Positions 48,641 through 58,488 of a stretch of DNA of 64,000 bases are shown here, piece by piece. Origin of the DNA: Paraburkholderia ginsengiterrae. GTDB taxonomy: Bacteria; Pseudomonadota; Gammaproteobacteria; Burkholderiales; Burkholderiaceae. The notes beneath the pieces were generated by a model, which worked only from the letters and a program-made list of their open reading frames with translations, searched no databases and was not told the DNA's origin. The DNA is taken from positions 310,001 through 374,000 of the forward strand of contig NZ_LXKA01000110.1 of the NCBI RefSeq assembly GCF_001645125.1, in the 5' to 3' direction. Each line of letters opens with the position of its first letter. The stretch's first letter is position 1. Made by a program: the position numbers and the translations under genes.

Positions 48641-51600
48641 ATGGCTAGCACCACTCTTGGCGTCAAGGTCGACGACCTCCTGCGTTCCCGGCTGAAAGAC
48701 GCCGCCACCCGCCTCGAACGCACTCCGCACTGGCTCATCAAGCAGGCGATTTTCGCGTACCTCGAAAAGATCGAGCACGGTCAATTGCCGCCCGAACTGT
48801 CGGGTGTAACGGGTTCGGCGGATCTGGCCGATGGCGCCTCGGTCGAGCAGGACGAAGACGGTGCGTCGCACCCGTTCCTCGAATTCGCGCAAAACGTGCA
48901 ACCGCAATCGGTGCTGCGCGCGGCGATCACCGCGGCTTACCGCCGTCCGGAGCCGGAGTGCGTGCCGTTCCTGCTCGGTCAGGCGCGCTTGCCAGCCAAC
49001 CTCGCGGGCGACGTGCAGGCCATGGCCGGCAAGCTCGTCGAAACGCTGCGCACCAAGAGCAAGGGCGGCGGCGTCGAAGGGCTGATTCACGAGTTCTCGC
49101 TGTCGAGCCAGGAAGGCGTGGCGCTCATGTGTCTCGCCGAAGCGCTGCTGCGCATTCCCGATCGCGCCACGCGCGACGCGCTGATCCGCGACAAGATCAG
49201 CAAGGGCGACTGGAAATCGCACGTTGGCCAAGCGCCGTCGCTGTTCGTCAATGCCGCCACCTGGGGCCTGATGATCACCGGCAAGCTGGTCACGACCAAC
49301 AGCGAAACGAGCCTTTCCTCGGCGCTCACGCGTCTGATCGGCAAGGGCGGCGAGCCGCTGATCCGCAAGGGCGTGGATATGGCGATGCGCCTGATGGGCG
49401 AGCAGTTCGTCACGGGTGAGAACATCTCCGAGGCGCTCGCCAACAGCCGCAAATATGAAGCGCGCGGTTTCCGCTACTCGTATGACATGCTCGGCGAAGC
49501 GGCCACCACCGAAGCCGATGCGCAACGTTACTACGCGTCGTACGAGCAGGCGATTCACGCGATCGGCAAGGCCGCCGGCGGCCGCGGCATTTACGAAGGC
49601 CCCGGCATCTCGATCAAGCTCTCCGCGCTGCATGCACGCTACTCGCGTTCGCAGCAGGAACGCACGATGAACGAACTGCTGCCGCGCGTGCGTTCGCTCG
49701 CGATCCTCGCGCGCCGCTACGACATCGGCCTGAACATTGACGCCGAAGAAGCGGACCGCCTCGAAGTTTCGCTGGATCTGCTCGAAGCGCTGTGCTTCGA
49801 TCCGGATCTGGCCGGCTGGAACGGCATCGGCTTCGTGGTGCAGGCGTATCAGAAGCGCTGCCCGTTCGTGATCGAGTACATCATCGATCTGGCGCGCCGC
49901 AGCCGTCACCGCATCATGGTGCGCCTCGTGAAGGGCGCTTATTGGGACACCGAAATCAAGCGCGCACAGGTGGACGGCCTCGAGGGCTATCCGGTCTACA
50001 CGCGCAAGATCTACACGGACGTGTCGTACCTCGCTTGCGCGAAGAAGCTGCTCGGCGCGCCGGACGCGGTCTATCCGCAGTTCGCCACGCACAACGCGCA
50101 CACGCTCTCCGCGATCTATCACCTCGCGGGCAACAACTACTACCCCGGCCAATACGAGTTCCAGTGCCTGCACGGCATGGGTGAACCGCTGTACGAAGAA
50201 GTCACGGGCCGCGACAAGCTGAACCGTCCGTGCCGCGTGTACGCACCGGTCGGCACGCATGAAACGCTGCTCGCGTACCTCGTGCGCCGGCTGCTGGAGA
50301 ACGGCGCGAACACGTCGTTCGTGAATCGCATCGCCGATGAAAGCGTCGCGATCAAGGACCTGATCGCCGATCCGGTCGACGAAGCCTCGAAGATCGTCCC
50401 GCTCGGCGCGCCGCACGCGAAGATTCCGCTGCCGCGCAATCTGTACGGCGCCGAGCGTCTCAATTCGATGGGCCTCGATCTGTCGAATGAGCATCGTCTG
50501 GCGTCGCTGTCGTCGGCGTTGCTGGCGAGTGCGCATCATCCGTGGCGCGCTGCGCCGATGCTCGAAGACAACGAAATCGCCGTGGGCGCCGCACGCGACG
50601 TGCGCAATCCGGCGGACCAGCGCGACCTCGTCGGCACCGTCGTCGATGCGACCGCGGATCACGCGAGCGCCGCGCTCGCGCATGCAGTCGCCACCGCGCC
50701 GATCTGGCAAGCCACGCCGGTCGATGCACGGGCCGATTGCCTCGCGCGTGCCGCCGATCTGCTCGAAGCGCAGATGCATACGCTGATGGGTCTGGTGGTG
50801 CGTGAAGCCGGCAAGTCGCTGGCGAACGCGGTCGCGGAAATCCGCGAAGCGATCGACTTCTTGCGCTATTACTCCACGCAGATCCGCGACGAGTTCTCGA
50901 ACGACACGCACCGCCCGCTTGGTCCGGTGGTCTGTATCAGTCCGTGGAACTTCCCGCTGGCGATTTTCATGGGGCAGGTGGCCGCCGCGCTGGCGGCAGG
51001 CAATACGGTGCTCGCGAAGCCGGCTGAACAGACGCCGCTGATCGCCGCGCAAGCCGTGCGCATTCTGCGTGAAGCCGGCGTGCCGGCAGGCGCGGTGCAA
51101 CTGCTGCCGGGCGACGGCGAGACGGTAGGTGCCGCGCTGGTGGCCGACCCGCGTACCCGCGCGGTGATGTTCACCGGTTCGACCGAAGTCGCGCGCCTGA
51201 TCAACAAGACGCTGTCGGGCCGCCTCGATCCGGACGGCAAGCCGATTCCTCTGATCGCCGAAACCGGCGGCCAGAACGCGATGATCGTCGACTCGTCGGC
51301 GCTCGCCGAACAGGTGGTAGCGGACGTGCTGCAATCGTCGTTCGATTCCGCCGGTCAACGGTGTTCCGCGTTGCGCGTTCTTTGTCTGCAGGACGACGTT
51401 GCGGACCGCACGCTTGAGATGCTGACGGGCGCGATGCGCGAACTGGCCGTGGGCAATCCGGACCGCCTGTCGATCGACGTCGGCCCGGTGATCGACCTCG
51501 ACGCGAAGCGCGGCATCGACGCGCACGTCGCGGCGATGCGCGAGAAAGGCCGCAAGGTCGAGCAACTGCCGATGCCGGAAGGCTGCGCGCAAGGCACGTT

Positions 51601-52570
51601 CGTGCCGCCGACGCTGATCGAGCTCGACAGCATCGACGAACTGAAGCGCGAAGTGTTCGGCCCGGTGCTGCATGTGGTGCGTTACCGCCGCAGCCAGCTG
51701 GACAAGCTGCTCGAACAGATCCGCGCAACGGGTTACGGCCTGACGCTCGGCATCCACACGCGGATCGATGAAACCATCGCTCACGTGATCAGCCGCGCGC
51801 ATGTCGGCAACATTTATGTGAACCGCAACGTGATCGGCGCGGTCGTGGGTGTGCAGCCGTTTGGCGGTGAAGGATTGTCGGGCACGGGGCCGAAGGCAGG
51901 CGGCGCGCTGTATCTGCAGCGTTTGCTTGCCACGCGTCCGGCGGGTTTGCCGAAGTCGCTGGCGCAGGCGCTGGTGGCGGATGTTCCGCAAGCCGGTGAC
52001 CACGGCGACAATCCGTCCGCCGCGCTGACCGCGTTGCGCGACTGGCTGATCGCTGAACGCGAGCCGCAACTGGCCGCGCGCTGCGACGGTTATCTGTCGC
52101 ATATGCCGGCGGGCGCAACGGCGGTCCTGTCGGGGCCGACTGGCGAGCGCAACACGTACACGCTGGGCGCGCGCGGCACGGTCCTGTGTATTGCGTCGAC
52201 CGCGAGCGGCGCGCGCGTGCAGTTTGCCGCGGCACTGGCCACGGGCAATCGCGCGTTGTTCGAGGGTGCGGCGGGTGAACAACTGGTGGCCCAGTTGCCC
52301 GCCTCGCTGAAGTCCCACGCGAGCGTGAAGAAGAGCGCCGACGCTCCGTTCGACGCGGTGCTGTTCGAAGGCGATAGCGATGAATTGCTGGCGCTGGTGA
52401 AGGAAGTCGCGAAACGTCCGGGACCGATCGTTTCGGTGCAGGGCGTGGCGGCGCGCGCGCTGGAAAGCGGCGATGAGGATTACGCGCTCGAACGTCTGTT
52501 GACGGAACGTTCGGTCAGCGTGAATACGGCAGCAGCAGGCGGTAATGCAAATTTGATGACGATCGGTTGA
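48641..52570 (+). CDS. putA: Trifunctional PutA: DNA-binding, proline dehydrogenase and P5C dehydrogenase
   Basis: The 1309-residue protein starts after AAGAAGGA. Residues 1-47 (TTLGVKVDDLLRSRLKDAATRLERTPHWLIKQAIFAYLE) are a ribbon-helix-helix repressor domain. The FAD-dependent proline dehydrogenase barrel spans about 190-590, with LVKGAYWDTEIK and YPVYTRK substrate motifs. The NAD-dependent glutamate-semialdehyde dehydrogenase spans about 640-1110, with catalytic Cys908 in DSAGQRCSALRV. The C-terminal 150-200 residues form the ALDH-like domain of trifunctional PutAs. It oxidises proline to glutamate at the membrane and represses itself when proline is absent. Confidence 0.97.
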   Translation: MASTTLGVKVDDLLRSRLKDAATRLERTPHWLIKQAIFAYLEKIEHGQLPPELSGVTGSADLADGASVEQDEDGASHPFLEFAQNVQPQSVLRAAITAAYRRPEPECVPFLLGQARLPANLAGDVQAMAGKLVETLRTKSKGGGVEGLIHEFSLSSQEGVALMCLAEALLRIPDRATRDALIRDKISKGDWKSHVGQAPSLFVNAATWGLMITGKLVTTNSETSLSSALTRLIGKGGEPLIRKGVDMAMRLMGEQFVTGENISEALANSRKYEARGFRYSYDMLGEAATTEADAQRYYASYEQAIHAIGKAAGGRGIYEGPGISIKLSALHARYSRSQQERTMNELLPRVRSLAILARRYDIGLNIDAEEADRLEVSLDLLEALCFDPDLAGWNGIGFVVQAYQKRCPFVIEYIIDLARRSRHRIMVRLVKGAYWDTEIKRAQVDGLEGYPVYTRKIYTDVSYLACAKKLLGAPDAVYPQFATHNAHTLSAIYHLAGNNYYPGQYEFQCLHGMGEPLYEEVTGRDKLNRPCRVYAPVGTHETLLAYLVRRLLENGANTSFVNRIADESVAIKDLIADPVDEASKIVPLGAPHAKIPLPRNLYGAERLNSMGLDLSNEHRLASLSSALLASAHHPWRAAPMLEDNEIAVGAARDVRNPADQRDLVGTVVDATADHASAALAHAVATAPIWQATPVDARADCLARAADLLEAQMHTLMGLVVREAGKSLANAVAEIREAIDFLRYYSTQIRDEFSNDTHRPLGPVVCISPWNFPLAIFMGQVAAALAAGNTVLAKPAEQTPLIAAQAVRILREAGVPAGAVQLLPGDGETVGAALVADPRTRAVMFTGSTEVARLINKTLSGRLDPDGKPIPLIAETGGQNAMIVDSSALAEQVVADVLQSSFDSAGQRCSALRVLCLQDDVADRTLEMLTGAMRELAVGNPDRLSIDVGPVIDLDAKRGIDAHVAAMREKGRKVEQLPMPEGCAQGTFVPPTLIELDSIDELKREVFGPVLHVVRYRRSQLDKLLEQIRATGYGLTLGIHTRIDETIAHVISRAHVGNIYVNRNVIGAVVGVQPFGGEGLSGTGPKAGGALYLQRLLATRPAGLPKSLAQALVADVPQAGDHGDNPSAALTALRDWLIAEREPQLAARCDGYLSHMPAGATAVLSGPTGERNTYTLGARGTVLCIASTASGARVQFAAALATGNRALFEGAAGEQLVAQLPASLKSHASVKKSADAPFDAVLFEGDSDELLALVKEVAKRPGPIVSVQGVAARALESGDEDYALERLLTERSVSVNTAAAGGNANLMTIG

Positions 52571-52657
52571 GCGAACCTTACCGATCTACTCAATATAACG
52601 GAAGCGGTACGGCGACCCCGAAGCCGCTCCATCCACACCTGGTACCTAGGAGAAGCT

Positions 52658-53806
52658 ATGCAACACAAGATGAAACAGCTGGCAGGCGCAGCACTGGTTG
52701 CAGCGATGTCGCTGGCGGGGACGGCCAACGCACAATCGACGGAAGACGTGAAGATCGGCTTTGCCGGTCCGATGACGGGCGGGCAGGCGCACTACGGCAA
52801 GGACTTCCAGAACGGCATCACGCTGGCCGTGGAAGACATGAACGCAAGTAAGCCGATGATCGGCGGCAAGCAGGTTCGCTTCGTGCTGGACTCGGCCGAC
52901 GACCAGGCTGACCCGCGCACCGGCACGACCGTCGCGCAGAAGCTGGTGGACGACGGCATCAAGGGCATGCTCGGCCACTTCAACTCGGGCACCACGATTC
53001 CGGCTTCGCGCATTTACGCGAACGCGGGCATCCCCGAAATCGCAATGGCGACGGCGCCTGAGTACACGCAACAAGGTTTCAAGACCACGTTCCGCATGAT
53101 GACGTCCGACACGCAGCAAGGTTCGGTCGCCGGCACGTTCGCGGTCAAGAGCCTGGGCGTGAAGAAGATCGCTATCGTCGACGACCGCACGGCCTACGGC
53201 CAGGGTCTGGCTGATCAGTTCGAAAAGGCTGCGAAGGCTGCGGGCGCCACGATCGTCGATCGTGAATACACGAACGACAAGGCAGTGGACTTCAAGTCGA
53301 TCCTGACCAAGCTGAAGTCGGTGCAACCGGACCTGATCTATTACGGCGGCGCGGATTCGCAAGCGGCACCGATGGTCAAGCAGATGAAGGCACTGGGCAT
53401 CAAGGCTCCGCTGATGGGCGGCGAAATGGTCCACACGCCGACGTTCATCCAGATCGCGGGTGACGCGGCCAACGGCACGGTGGCATCGCTCGCCGGCCTG
53501 CCGCTGGAAGAAATGCCGGGTGGTAAGGACTACGTTGCAAAGTACAAGAAGCGTTTCAACGAAGACGTGCAAACGTACTCGCCGTACGCCTACGACGGCG
53601 CAATGGCAATGTTCGACGCAATGAAGAAGGCGAACTCGACCGATCCGGCCAAGTACCTGCCGCTGCTCGCTAAGACCTCGATGCCGGCAGTGACGTCGGC
53701 TAACCTGGCCTACGACGGCAAGGGTGACCTGAAGAACGGCGGCATCACGCTGTACAAGGTTGTCGACGGCAAGTGGACGACGCTGCAAAGCGTGGGCGGC
53801 AAGTAA
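52658..53806 (+). CDS. LIV-type periplasmic binding protein, orphan
   Basis: The 382-residue protein has a signal peptide ending GTANA-QSTED near residue 25, and AGGAGAAGCT precedes the ATG. The mature part, VKIGFAGPMTGGQAHYGKDFQNGI, then GHFNSGTTIPASRIYANAGI and DDRTAYGQGLADQFEKAAKAAGA, is closer to classical LivJ/LivK than the other three binding proteins here. No permease or ATPase genes are adjacent; it lies 87 bp after putA and may share one of the LIV channels in this window or elsewhere. Codon use is strongly optimised, suggesting high expression. A strong terminator follows. Confidence 0.93.
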   Translation: MQHKMKQLAGAALVAAMSLAGTANAQSTEDVKIGFAGPMTGGQAHYGKDFQNGITLAVEDMNASKPMIGGKQVRFVLDSADDQADPRTGTTVAQKLVDDGIKGMLGHFNSGTTIPASRIYANAGIPEIAMATAPEYTQQGFKTTFRMMTSDTQQGSVAGTFAVKSLGVKKIAIVDDRTAYGQGLADQFEKAAKAAGATIVDREYTNDKAVDFKSILTKLKSVQPDLIYYGGADSQAAPMVKQMKALGIKAPLMGGEMVHTPTFIQIAGDAANGTVASLAGLPLEEMPGGKDYVAKYKKRFNEDVQTYSPYAYDGAMAMFDAMKKANSTDPAKYLPLLAKTSMPAVTSANLAYDGKGDLKNGGITLYKVVDGKWTTLQSVGGK

Positions 53807-53836
53807 GCGGTTTTTTGCTGCTGCGCCAGATGTCAG

Positions 53837-53862
53837 AAACCCCGCCTCGGCGGGGTTTTTTT
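53837..53862 (+). terminator. Intrinsic terminator after the orphan binding-protein gene
   Basis: AACCCCGC (53838-53845) and GCGGGGTT (53850-53857) pair around CTCG and end in seven T residues to 53862, 30 bp past the stop codon. Confidence 0.9.
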
Positions 53863-53895
53863 ATGGTTGGCCGTACCGCTCCCACCCCACCACAC

Positions 53896-55614
53896 CTACT
53901 CCCCGCGCATCTTCCTCCCCTGCTCGCGAATCTGCTCCAATGTCGCGCCTGGCGTGCTCGCCTCCTGCGGCATGCGAATCTCGATCACCGCAGCGCGCTT
54001 GGCTTCAATCGAACGCTTGAGTGCCGGAAGAAAATCCTCAGTCCGCTCCACCGTCTCACCATGCGCCCCGAACGAACGCGCGAACGCCGCGAAGTCCGGA
54101 TTGGTTAATCCGGTGCCATGCACCCGTCCAGGATAGTGCCGTTCCTGGTGCATCCGGATCGTGCCGAAGTGACTGTTATTCACGACGATAAACAGCACAT
54201 GCAAGTCGTACTGCATCGCCGTCGCAAGCTCCTGCGCCGCCATCATGAAGCAGCCGTCCCCGGCCAATGCAACCACAGCGCGTTGCGGATAAAGCGACTT
54301 CGCCGCGATCGCCGCCGGCACGCCGTAGCCCATCGCACCACTCGTCGGCGCGAGCTGCGACCGGTAGTGCCGATACGAGAAATGCCGATGCAGCCACGTC
54401 GCGTAATTGCCCGCACCGTTCGTGAGAATTGCGTCGTCCGGCAGATGCGCGCGCAACTGCTGGATCACCTCGCCCATCTGCACGTCGCCGGGAATTGCGC
54501 GCGGTTTGCGCCAGTCGAGATACGCGCGATGCGCTTCTTCCGCGGCACCTGCCCATGCGGTTTTCTCAGAGGACGGCTTCAACGCCGCAAGCATTGCCGC
54601 CAGTTCGGGCATGCCGGAGACGATCGGCAAGTCCGCTGCATAGACACGCCCCAATTCCTCGGCGCCCTGATGCACATGCACCAGCGTCTGCTTGGTTTTC
54701 GGAATGTCGAGTAGCGTGTAGCCGTTCGTCGTGGCTTCACCTAGCCGTGGGCCGAGTGTGAGCAGCAGATCCGCGTCACGGATACGTTGCGCGAGCGCCG
54801 GATTGATGCCCAGGCCCACGTCGCCGGCATAGTTCGGATGCTCGTTGTCGAGCGTGTCCTGAAAGCGGAACGCGAGGCCGACCGGCAGTTGCCAGTTCTC
54901 GACGAAGCGCCGAAAGTCCGCACACGCGGCAGGCGTCCAGCCGCTGCCGCCTGCGATTACCATCGGCCGCTGCGCGCCTTCGAGCAGCACGCGCAACTTC
55001 TCGATCTGTGCCGCTGACGGCGACGCCGCGACGCGCTGATAAGCGGGCGCGCCAGCCACGGCTTCGCACGCGTCGCTCAGCACATCTTCCGGCAGCGACA
55101 GCACGACCGGTCCTGGCCGCCCGGCAGTGGCCGTGTGAAACGCATGGCTCAGATACTCGGGAATACGCTTCGGGTCATCGATTTGCGCGACCCACTTCGC
55201 CATCTGGCCGAACATGCGCCGATAGTCGATTTCCTGGAAGGCTTCGCGGTCGAGATGCTCGCGCGCGCATTGGCCAATCAGCAGGATCATCGGCGTGGAG
55301 TCCTGAAACGCGGTGTGCACACCAATCGACGCATGCGTGGCACCCGGTCCACGTGTGACGATCGCGACGCCCGGACGCCCTGTCAATTTGCCGACCGCCT
55401 CCGCCATATTTGCCGCCGCCGCTTCGTGGCGGCACACAATCGTCTGGATGCTTTCGGTCTCGTCGTGCAGCGAGTCGAGCACCGCGAGAAAACTCTCGCC
55501 AGGCACACAAAAAACACGTTCGACACCATGCGTGAGCAAAGCATCGACGATAAGACGCGCGCCGGTGGTTTGGGCGGCGGCGGAACCAGAAACGGGAGCA
55601 TTCGGCTGCGACAT
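53896..55614 (-). CDS. Thiamine-diphosphate-dependent enzyme, acetolactate-synthase-like
   Basis: The 572-residue protein starts at ATG 55614 after GGAGG. The three TPP-enzyme domains are complete. GVERVFCVPGESFLAVLDSL and the catalytic Glu in VCRHEAAAANMAEAVG are in the Pyr domain; the middle domain includes PMVIAGGSGW. The TPP-metal motif GDGCFMMAAQELATAMQYDL...NN is near 420-450. Family members are acetolactate synthases, benzoylformate-type decarboxylases and glyoxylate carboligases. No ilvN-type small subunit is adjacent, so biosynthetic acetolactate synthase is unlikely. Substrate unknown. Confidence 0.9.
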   Translation of the reverse strand: MSQPNAPVSGSAAAQTTGARLIVDALLTHGVERVFCVPGESFLAVLDSLHDETESIQTIVCRHEAAAANMAEAVGKLTGRPGVAIVTRGPGATHASIGVHTAFQDSTPMILLIGQCAREHLDREAFQEIDYRRMFGQMAKWVAQIDDPKRIPEYLSHAFHTATAGRPGPVVLSLPEDVLSDACEAVAGAPAYQRVAASPSAAQIEKLRVLLEGAQRPMVIAGGSGWTPAACADFRRFVENWQLPVGLAFRFQDTLDNEHPNYAGDVGLGINPALAQRIRDADLLLTLGPRLGEATTNGYTLLDIPKTKQTLVHVHQGAEELGRVYAADLPIVSGMPELAAMLAALKPSSEKTAWAGAAEEAHRAYLDWRKPRAIPGDVQMGEVIQQLRAHLPDDAILTNGAGNYATWLHRHFSYRHYRSQLAPTSGAMGYGVPAAIAAKSLYPQRAVVALAGDGCFMMAAQELATAMQYDLHVLFIVVNNSHFGTIRMHQERHYPGRVHGTGLTNPDFAAFARSFGAHGETVERTEDFLPALKRSIEAKRAAVIEIRMPQEASTPGATLEQIREQGRKMRGE

Positions 55615-55786
55615 TGCGATGAAGCCTCCAGACAGTGCGTGAGTGCGACGTGAGATTGCCGCATCGGCGCGAGCGAAGCCGATGGGCGCTTTGACAGCTT
55701 ACGCTGAGCACACCGCCGCTGTCACGGCGCAGCGCAACCGGTTCGGTCACGGCAAAGAGAAAGCGCGCCGCGCCGCATGCGCCAAT

Positions 55787-55810
55787 AAAAAACGCGGGCC
55801 GTAGCCCGCG
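55787..55810 (-). terminator. Intrinsic terminator of the leftward sdaA transcript
   Basis: On the minus strand CGCGGGC (55810-55804) pairs with GCCCGCG (55799-55793) around four bases, followed by six T residues (55792-55787). It lies 29 bp after the sdaA stop. Confidence 0.85.
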
Positions 55811-55838
55811 TCATCGTCACCGCCTTAACACGTGGTCT

Positions 55839-57227
55839 TCAGCACTCGACGATATTCACCGCCAACCCGCCGCGCGACGTTTCCTTGTACTTCGTCTTCA
55901 TATCCGCGCCGGTTTCGCGCATGGTCTTGATCACCGAATCGAGCGACACATAGTGGCTGCCGTCGCCGCGCAACGCCATGCGTGCCGCGTTGACCGCTTT
56001 CACCGACGCCATCGCATTGCGCTCGATGCACGGAATCTGCACCATGCCGCCGACCGGGTCGCACGTGAGGCCGAGGTTGTGCTCCATGCCGATTTCGGCG
56101 GCGTTCTCGACCTGCCTCGGCGTGCCGCCCATCACCGCGGCGAGCGCGCCCGCCGCCATCGAGCACGCGACGCCCACTTCGCCCTGGCAGCCGACTTCAG
56201 CGCCCGAAATCGACGCGTTCAGCTTGTACAGAATGCCGATCGCTGCAGCCGTCATCAGGAAGTCGATCACGCCTTGCTGGTTCGAGCCCGGCATGAAGCG
56301 CGTGTAGTAATGCAGGACCGCCGGAATGATGCCGGCCGCGCCGTTGGTCGGCGCCGTGACCACGCGCCCACCCGCGGCATTTTCTTCGTTGACGGCGATT
56401 GCGTAGAGATTGATCCAGTCGACCATCGACAAAGGATCGCGCAGCGCGAGTTCAGGATTGCCGGACAGCGCGCGATACAGCTGCGGCGCACGGCGTTTGA
56501 CCTGGAACGGTCCGGGCAAGGTGCCGTCGGCATCCGGATTGTTGATGCCGCAACCCCGTGACACGCACGACTGCATCACGTCCCAGATTTTCTGCAAGCC
56601 CACACGCGTTTCTTCTTCCGTATGCCAGACGCGCTCGTTTTCCCACATCAACTGAGCGATGCTTTTGCCAGTCGATTCGCACAGCGCGAGCAATTCATTG
56701 CCGCTGCGAAACGGATGCGGCAACTGGTCGACGGCGCTCAGCACCTTCGTATTCGGCGCGCCGGCCGTCACCACGAAACCACCGCCAACCGACAGATAGG
56801 TCGATTCGCGCAGCGTCTCACCCTGAGCGTCGTACGCGCGCAGCTTCAGTCCGTTCGGATGTTCCGGCAGCGCCTGACGATAAAACGAAATGTGCTCTTT
56901 CTGCACGAACGGCACCTCGTGCGTGCCGAGCAGCGCGAGCTTGCGCGTGGCGCGCACGTTGTCGAGCCGTTGCACGATCGTGTCGGGGTCGACCGTGTCG
57001 GGTGCATCGCCCATCAGGCCGAGCATGACGCCGCGATCCGTGCCGTGTCCCTTGCCGGTCGCGCCGAGCGATCCGTACAGATCCACTTTGACCGACGCGG
57101 TGGCTGCAAGCAGCCCATCGCGTTCAAGCCCTTGAGCGAACATCAGCGCCGCGCGCATCGGCCCGACCGTATGCGAGCTGGACGGACCAATGCCGATTTT
57201 GAAGAGGTCGAACACGCTGACTGCCAT
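55839..57227 (-). CDS. sdaA: L-serine ammonia-lyase (iron-sulfur, single chain)
   Basis: The 462-residue protein has [24 protein letters not shown] at 4-27 and the alpha-domain motifs [40 protein letters not shown] and [22 protein letters not shown]. These supply the cysteines for the oxygen-labile 4Fe-4S cluster. It deaminates serine to pyruvate and ammonia. It is read in the same direction as gcvTHP but separated from gcvP by an alginate-lyase-like gene. It likely drains serine made from glycine through the cleavage system and serine hydroxymethyltransferase. Confidence 0.95.
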   Translation of the reverse strand: MAVSVFDLFKIGIGPSSSHTVGPMRAALMFAQGLERDGLLAATASVKVDLYGSLGATGKGHGTDRGVMLGLMGDAPDTVDPDTIVQRLDNVRATRKLALLGTHEVPFVQKEHISFYRQALPEHPNGLKLRAYDAQGETLRESTYLSVGGGFVVTAGAPNTKVLSAVDQLPHPFRSGNELLALCESTGKSIAQLMWENERVWHTEEETRVGLQKIWDVMQSCVSRGCGINNPDADGTLPGPFQVKRRAPQLYRALSGNPELALRDPLSMVDWINLYAIAVNEENAAGGRVVTAPTNGAAGIIPAVLHYYTRFMPGSNQQGVIDFLMTAAAIGILYKLNASISGAEVGCQGEVGVACSMAAGALAAVMGGTPRQVENAAEIGMEHNLGLTCDPVGGMVQIPCIERNAMASVKAVNAARMALRGDGSHYVSLDSVIKTMRETGADMKTKYKETSRGGLAVNIVEC

Positions 57228-57257
57228 TTACTGCTCCCTGCTTATAGAGTGGTTGGT

Positions 57258-58373
57258 TTACCGCGCCGGCAGCGGCAAACACACGGCGAGCCACGCGGGC
57301 GGCGCCGGTGCGAGCTGCAGCGCGATTGGCGTATAGCGCCCGTCGAGGCGTGCCGCCAGGTGGAACAGCTCCGTCGCGTTCTTCGGGTCCCACTGGCCCG
57401 AATAGCCGGGCAAGCCGGCCTCGCGACGTTTTGCATCGAACGCGACGTTCGAATGCACAAATTCTTCATGTGTTTTGGCGCCGGTCGCGTACGGCGTCAA
57501 CCAGTTGAGCGCGGCCGCCAACGTCGCGCCGTTCGCCCCCTTCTCCGGCAGCCAGTTGCGGTTATGGCGGCGCGCAGAGAGTGCGGCCGTGACGAGCGGC
57601 TGCAGATCGTAGGTGACATAGTGCAGCGCGTCACGCTCGCCGAAGTCGATAGTCGAGCCATCCGGCTCGATGTTGTCGCCAATATGCTCGACGAACAGGC
57701 GCTGGGCCGCATTGATCATCTTGCGGTTGTCGAGCGTGAACGCGGCCATCGCAATCAGTTTGATCCGGTGACTCTGCCAGTTGTTCCTGAACGTACCCGC
57801 GAGCGGCCGCGGCTGAGCGTCGATTTGTCCGATGTAGCCGTTCGCGAGCTTCGTCAGGAACGCCATCGACGCATTGCGTGTTTTCACAGGCAGTGCGCTC
57901 GCCGTCATGTCGTACGCGAGAATCAACCCTTCGAAACGGGTTTCGTCGATGGGATTGAAGCTCGGCTGATAAGTGGTGACCCACGCGAACAGGAGGCGGT
58001 CGACGAGCTTGAGATAACGGTCGTCGCTGGTGGCGCGCCAGGCGAGCGCGGCGTCGCGCAGCAGATCGAGATCTTTTTCCGCTTCGACGCTTTGATCGTA
58101 GATGCCTTCGTGCGGCAGCGTGCCTTCCGTGTGCAGTTTGACGAGCGCGTGCGGCGGGTCGTTCAGATGGGCCTGCACATTGCTCACCAGCGCTTTCACA
58201 CCGGGATCGGCGTTCGTGCGCTCACTGGTTTGCAGCGCGGGCGCCGCGCAAAAATTCATCGCGGCCTGGGCCTGCCGCAGCGGCAGCAGCACGGCGGCGC
58301 CGGCCAGCAGCAGTATGCCGGCGCGCCGCCACGCCTGAGCCTGGCTTTGCATCAATCGCACCTTTCGCGCCAT
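57258..58373 (-). CDS. Alginate-lyase-family secreted protein
   Basis: The 371-residue protein has a signal peptide with a hydrophobic core AGILLLAGAAVLLPL and a likely cut after RQAQA near 37; a start at the second Met (residue 8) is equally possible. The all-helical (alpha/alpha)-type body includes IYDQSVEAEKDLDLLRDAALAW, NPIDETRFEGLILAYDM, NNWQSHRIKLIAMAAF and EPDGSTIDFGERDALHYVTYDLQ. This arrangement fits the alginate lyase family (PL5-like, periplasmic). The catalytic NNH of AlgL reads NNW-Q-S-H here, so activity on alginate is doubtful. No alginate operon is adjacent. It lies between gcvP and sdaA, 30 bp before sdaA. Confidence 0.78.
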   Translation of the reverse strand: MARKVRLMQSQAQAWRRAGILLLAGAAVLLPLRQAQAAMNFCAAPALQTSERTNADPGVKALVSNVQAHLNDPPHALVKLHTEGTLPHEGIYDQSVEAEKDLDLLRDAALAWRATSDDRYLKLVDRLLFAWVTTYQPSFNPIDETRFEGLILAYDMTASALPVKTRNASMAFLTKLANGYIGQIDAQPRPLAGTFRNNWQSHRIKLIAMAAFTLDNRKMINAAQRLFVEHIGDNIEPDGSTIDFGERDALHYVTYDLQPLVTAALSARRHNRNWLPEKGANGATLAAALNWLTPYATGAKTHEEFVHSNVAFDAKRREAGLPGYSGQWDPKNATELFHLAARLDGRYTPIALQLAPAPPAWLAVCLPLPAR

Positions 58374-58488
58374 GCGAAACTCCTCGTTTGGCTGATTCGG
58401 TGTGAGATGTTAGCCGTTTGCGGCCACGAACGACAGAACTGCGCGCCGTCCGCTTAAAACCTGCGGGCGGCGCGCGACGGCGTCACGC

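Noticed and set aside
48446-52318. Leftward 1290-codon open frame opposite putA
   Set aside because: It is a shadow of putA caused by high GC; composition is Arg/His-rich with no motif, and the putA protein is complete and well motivated.
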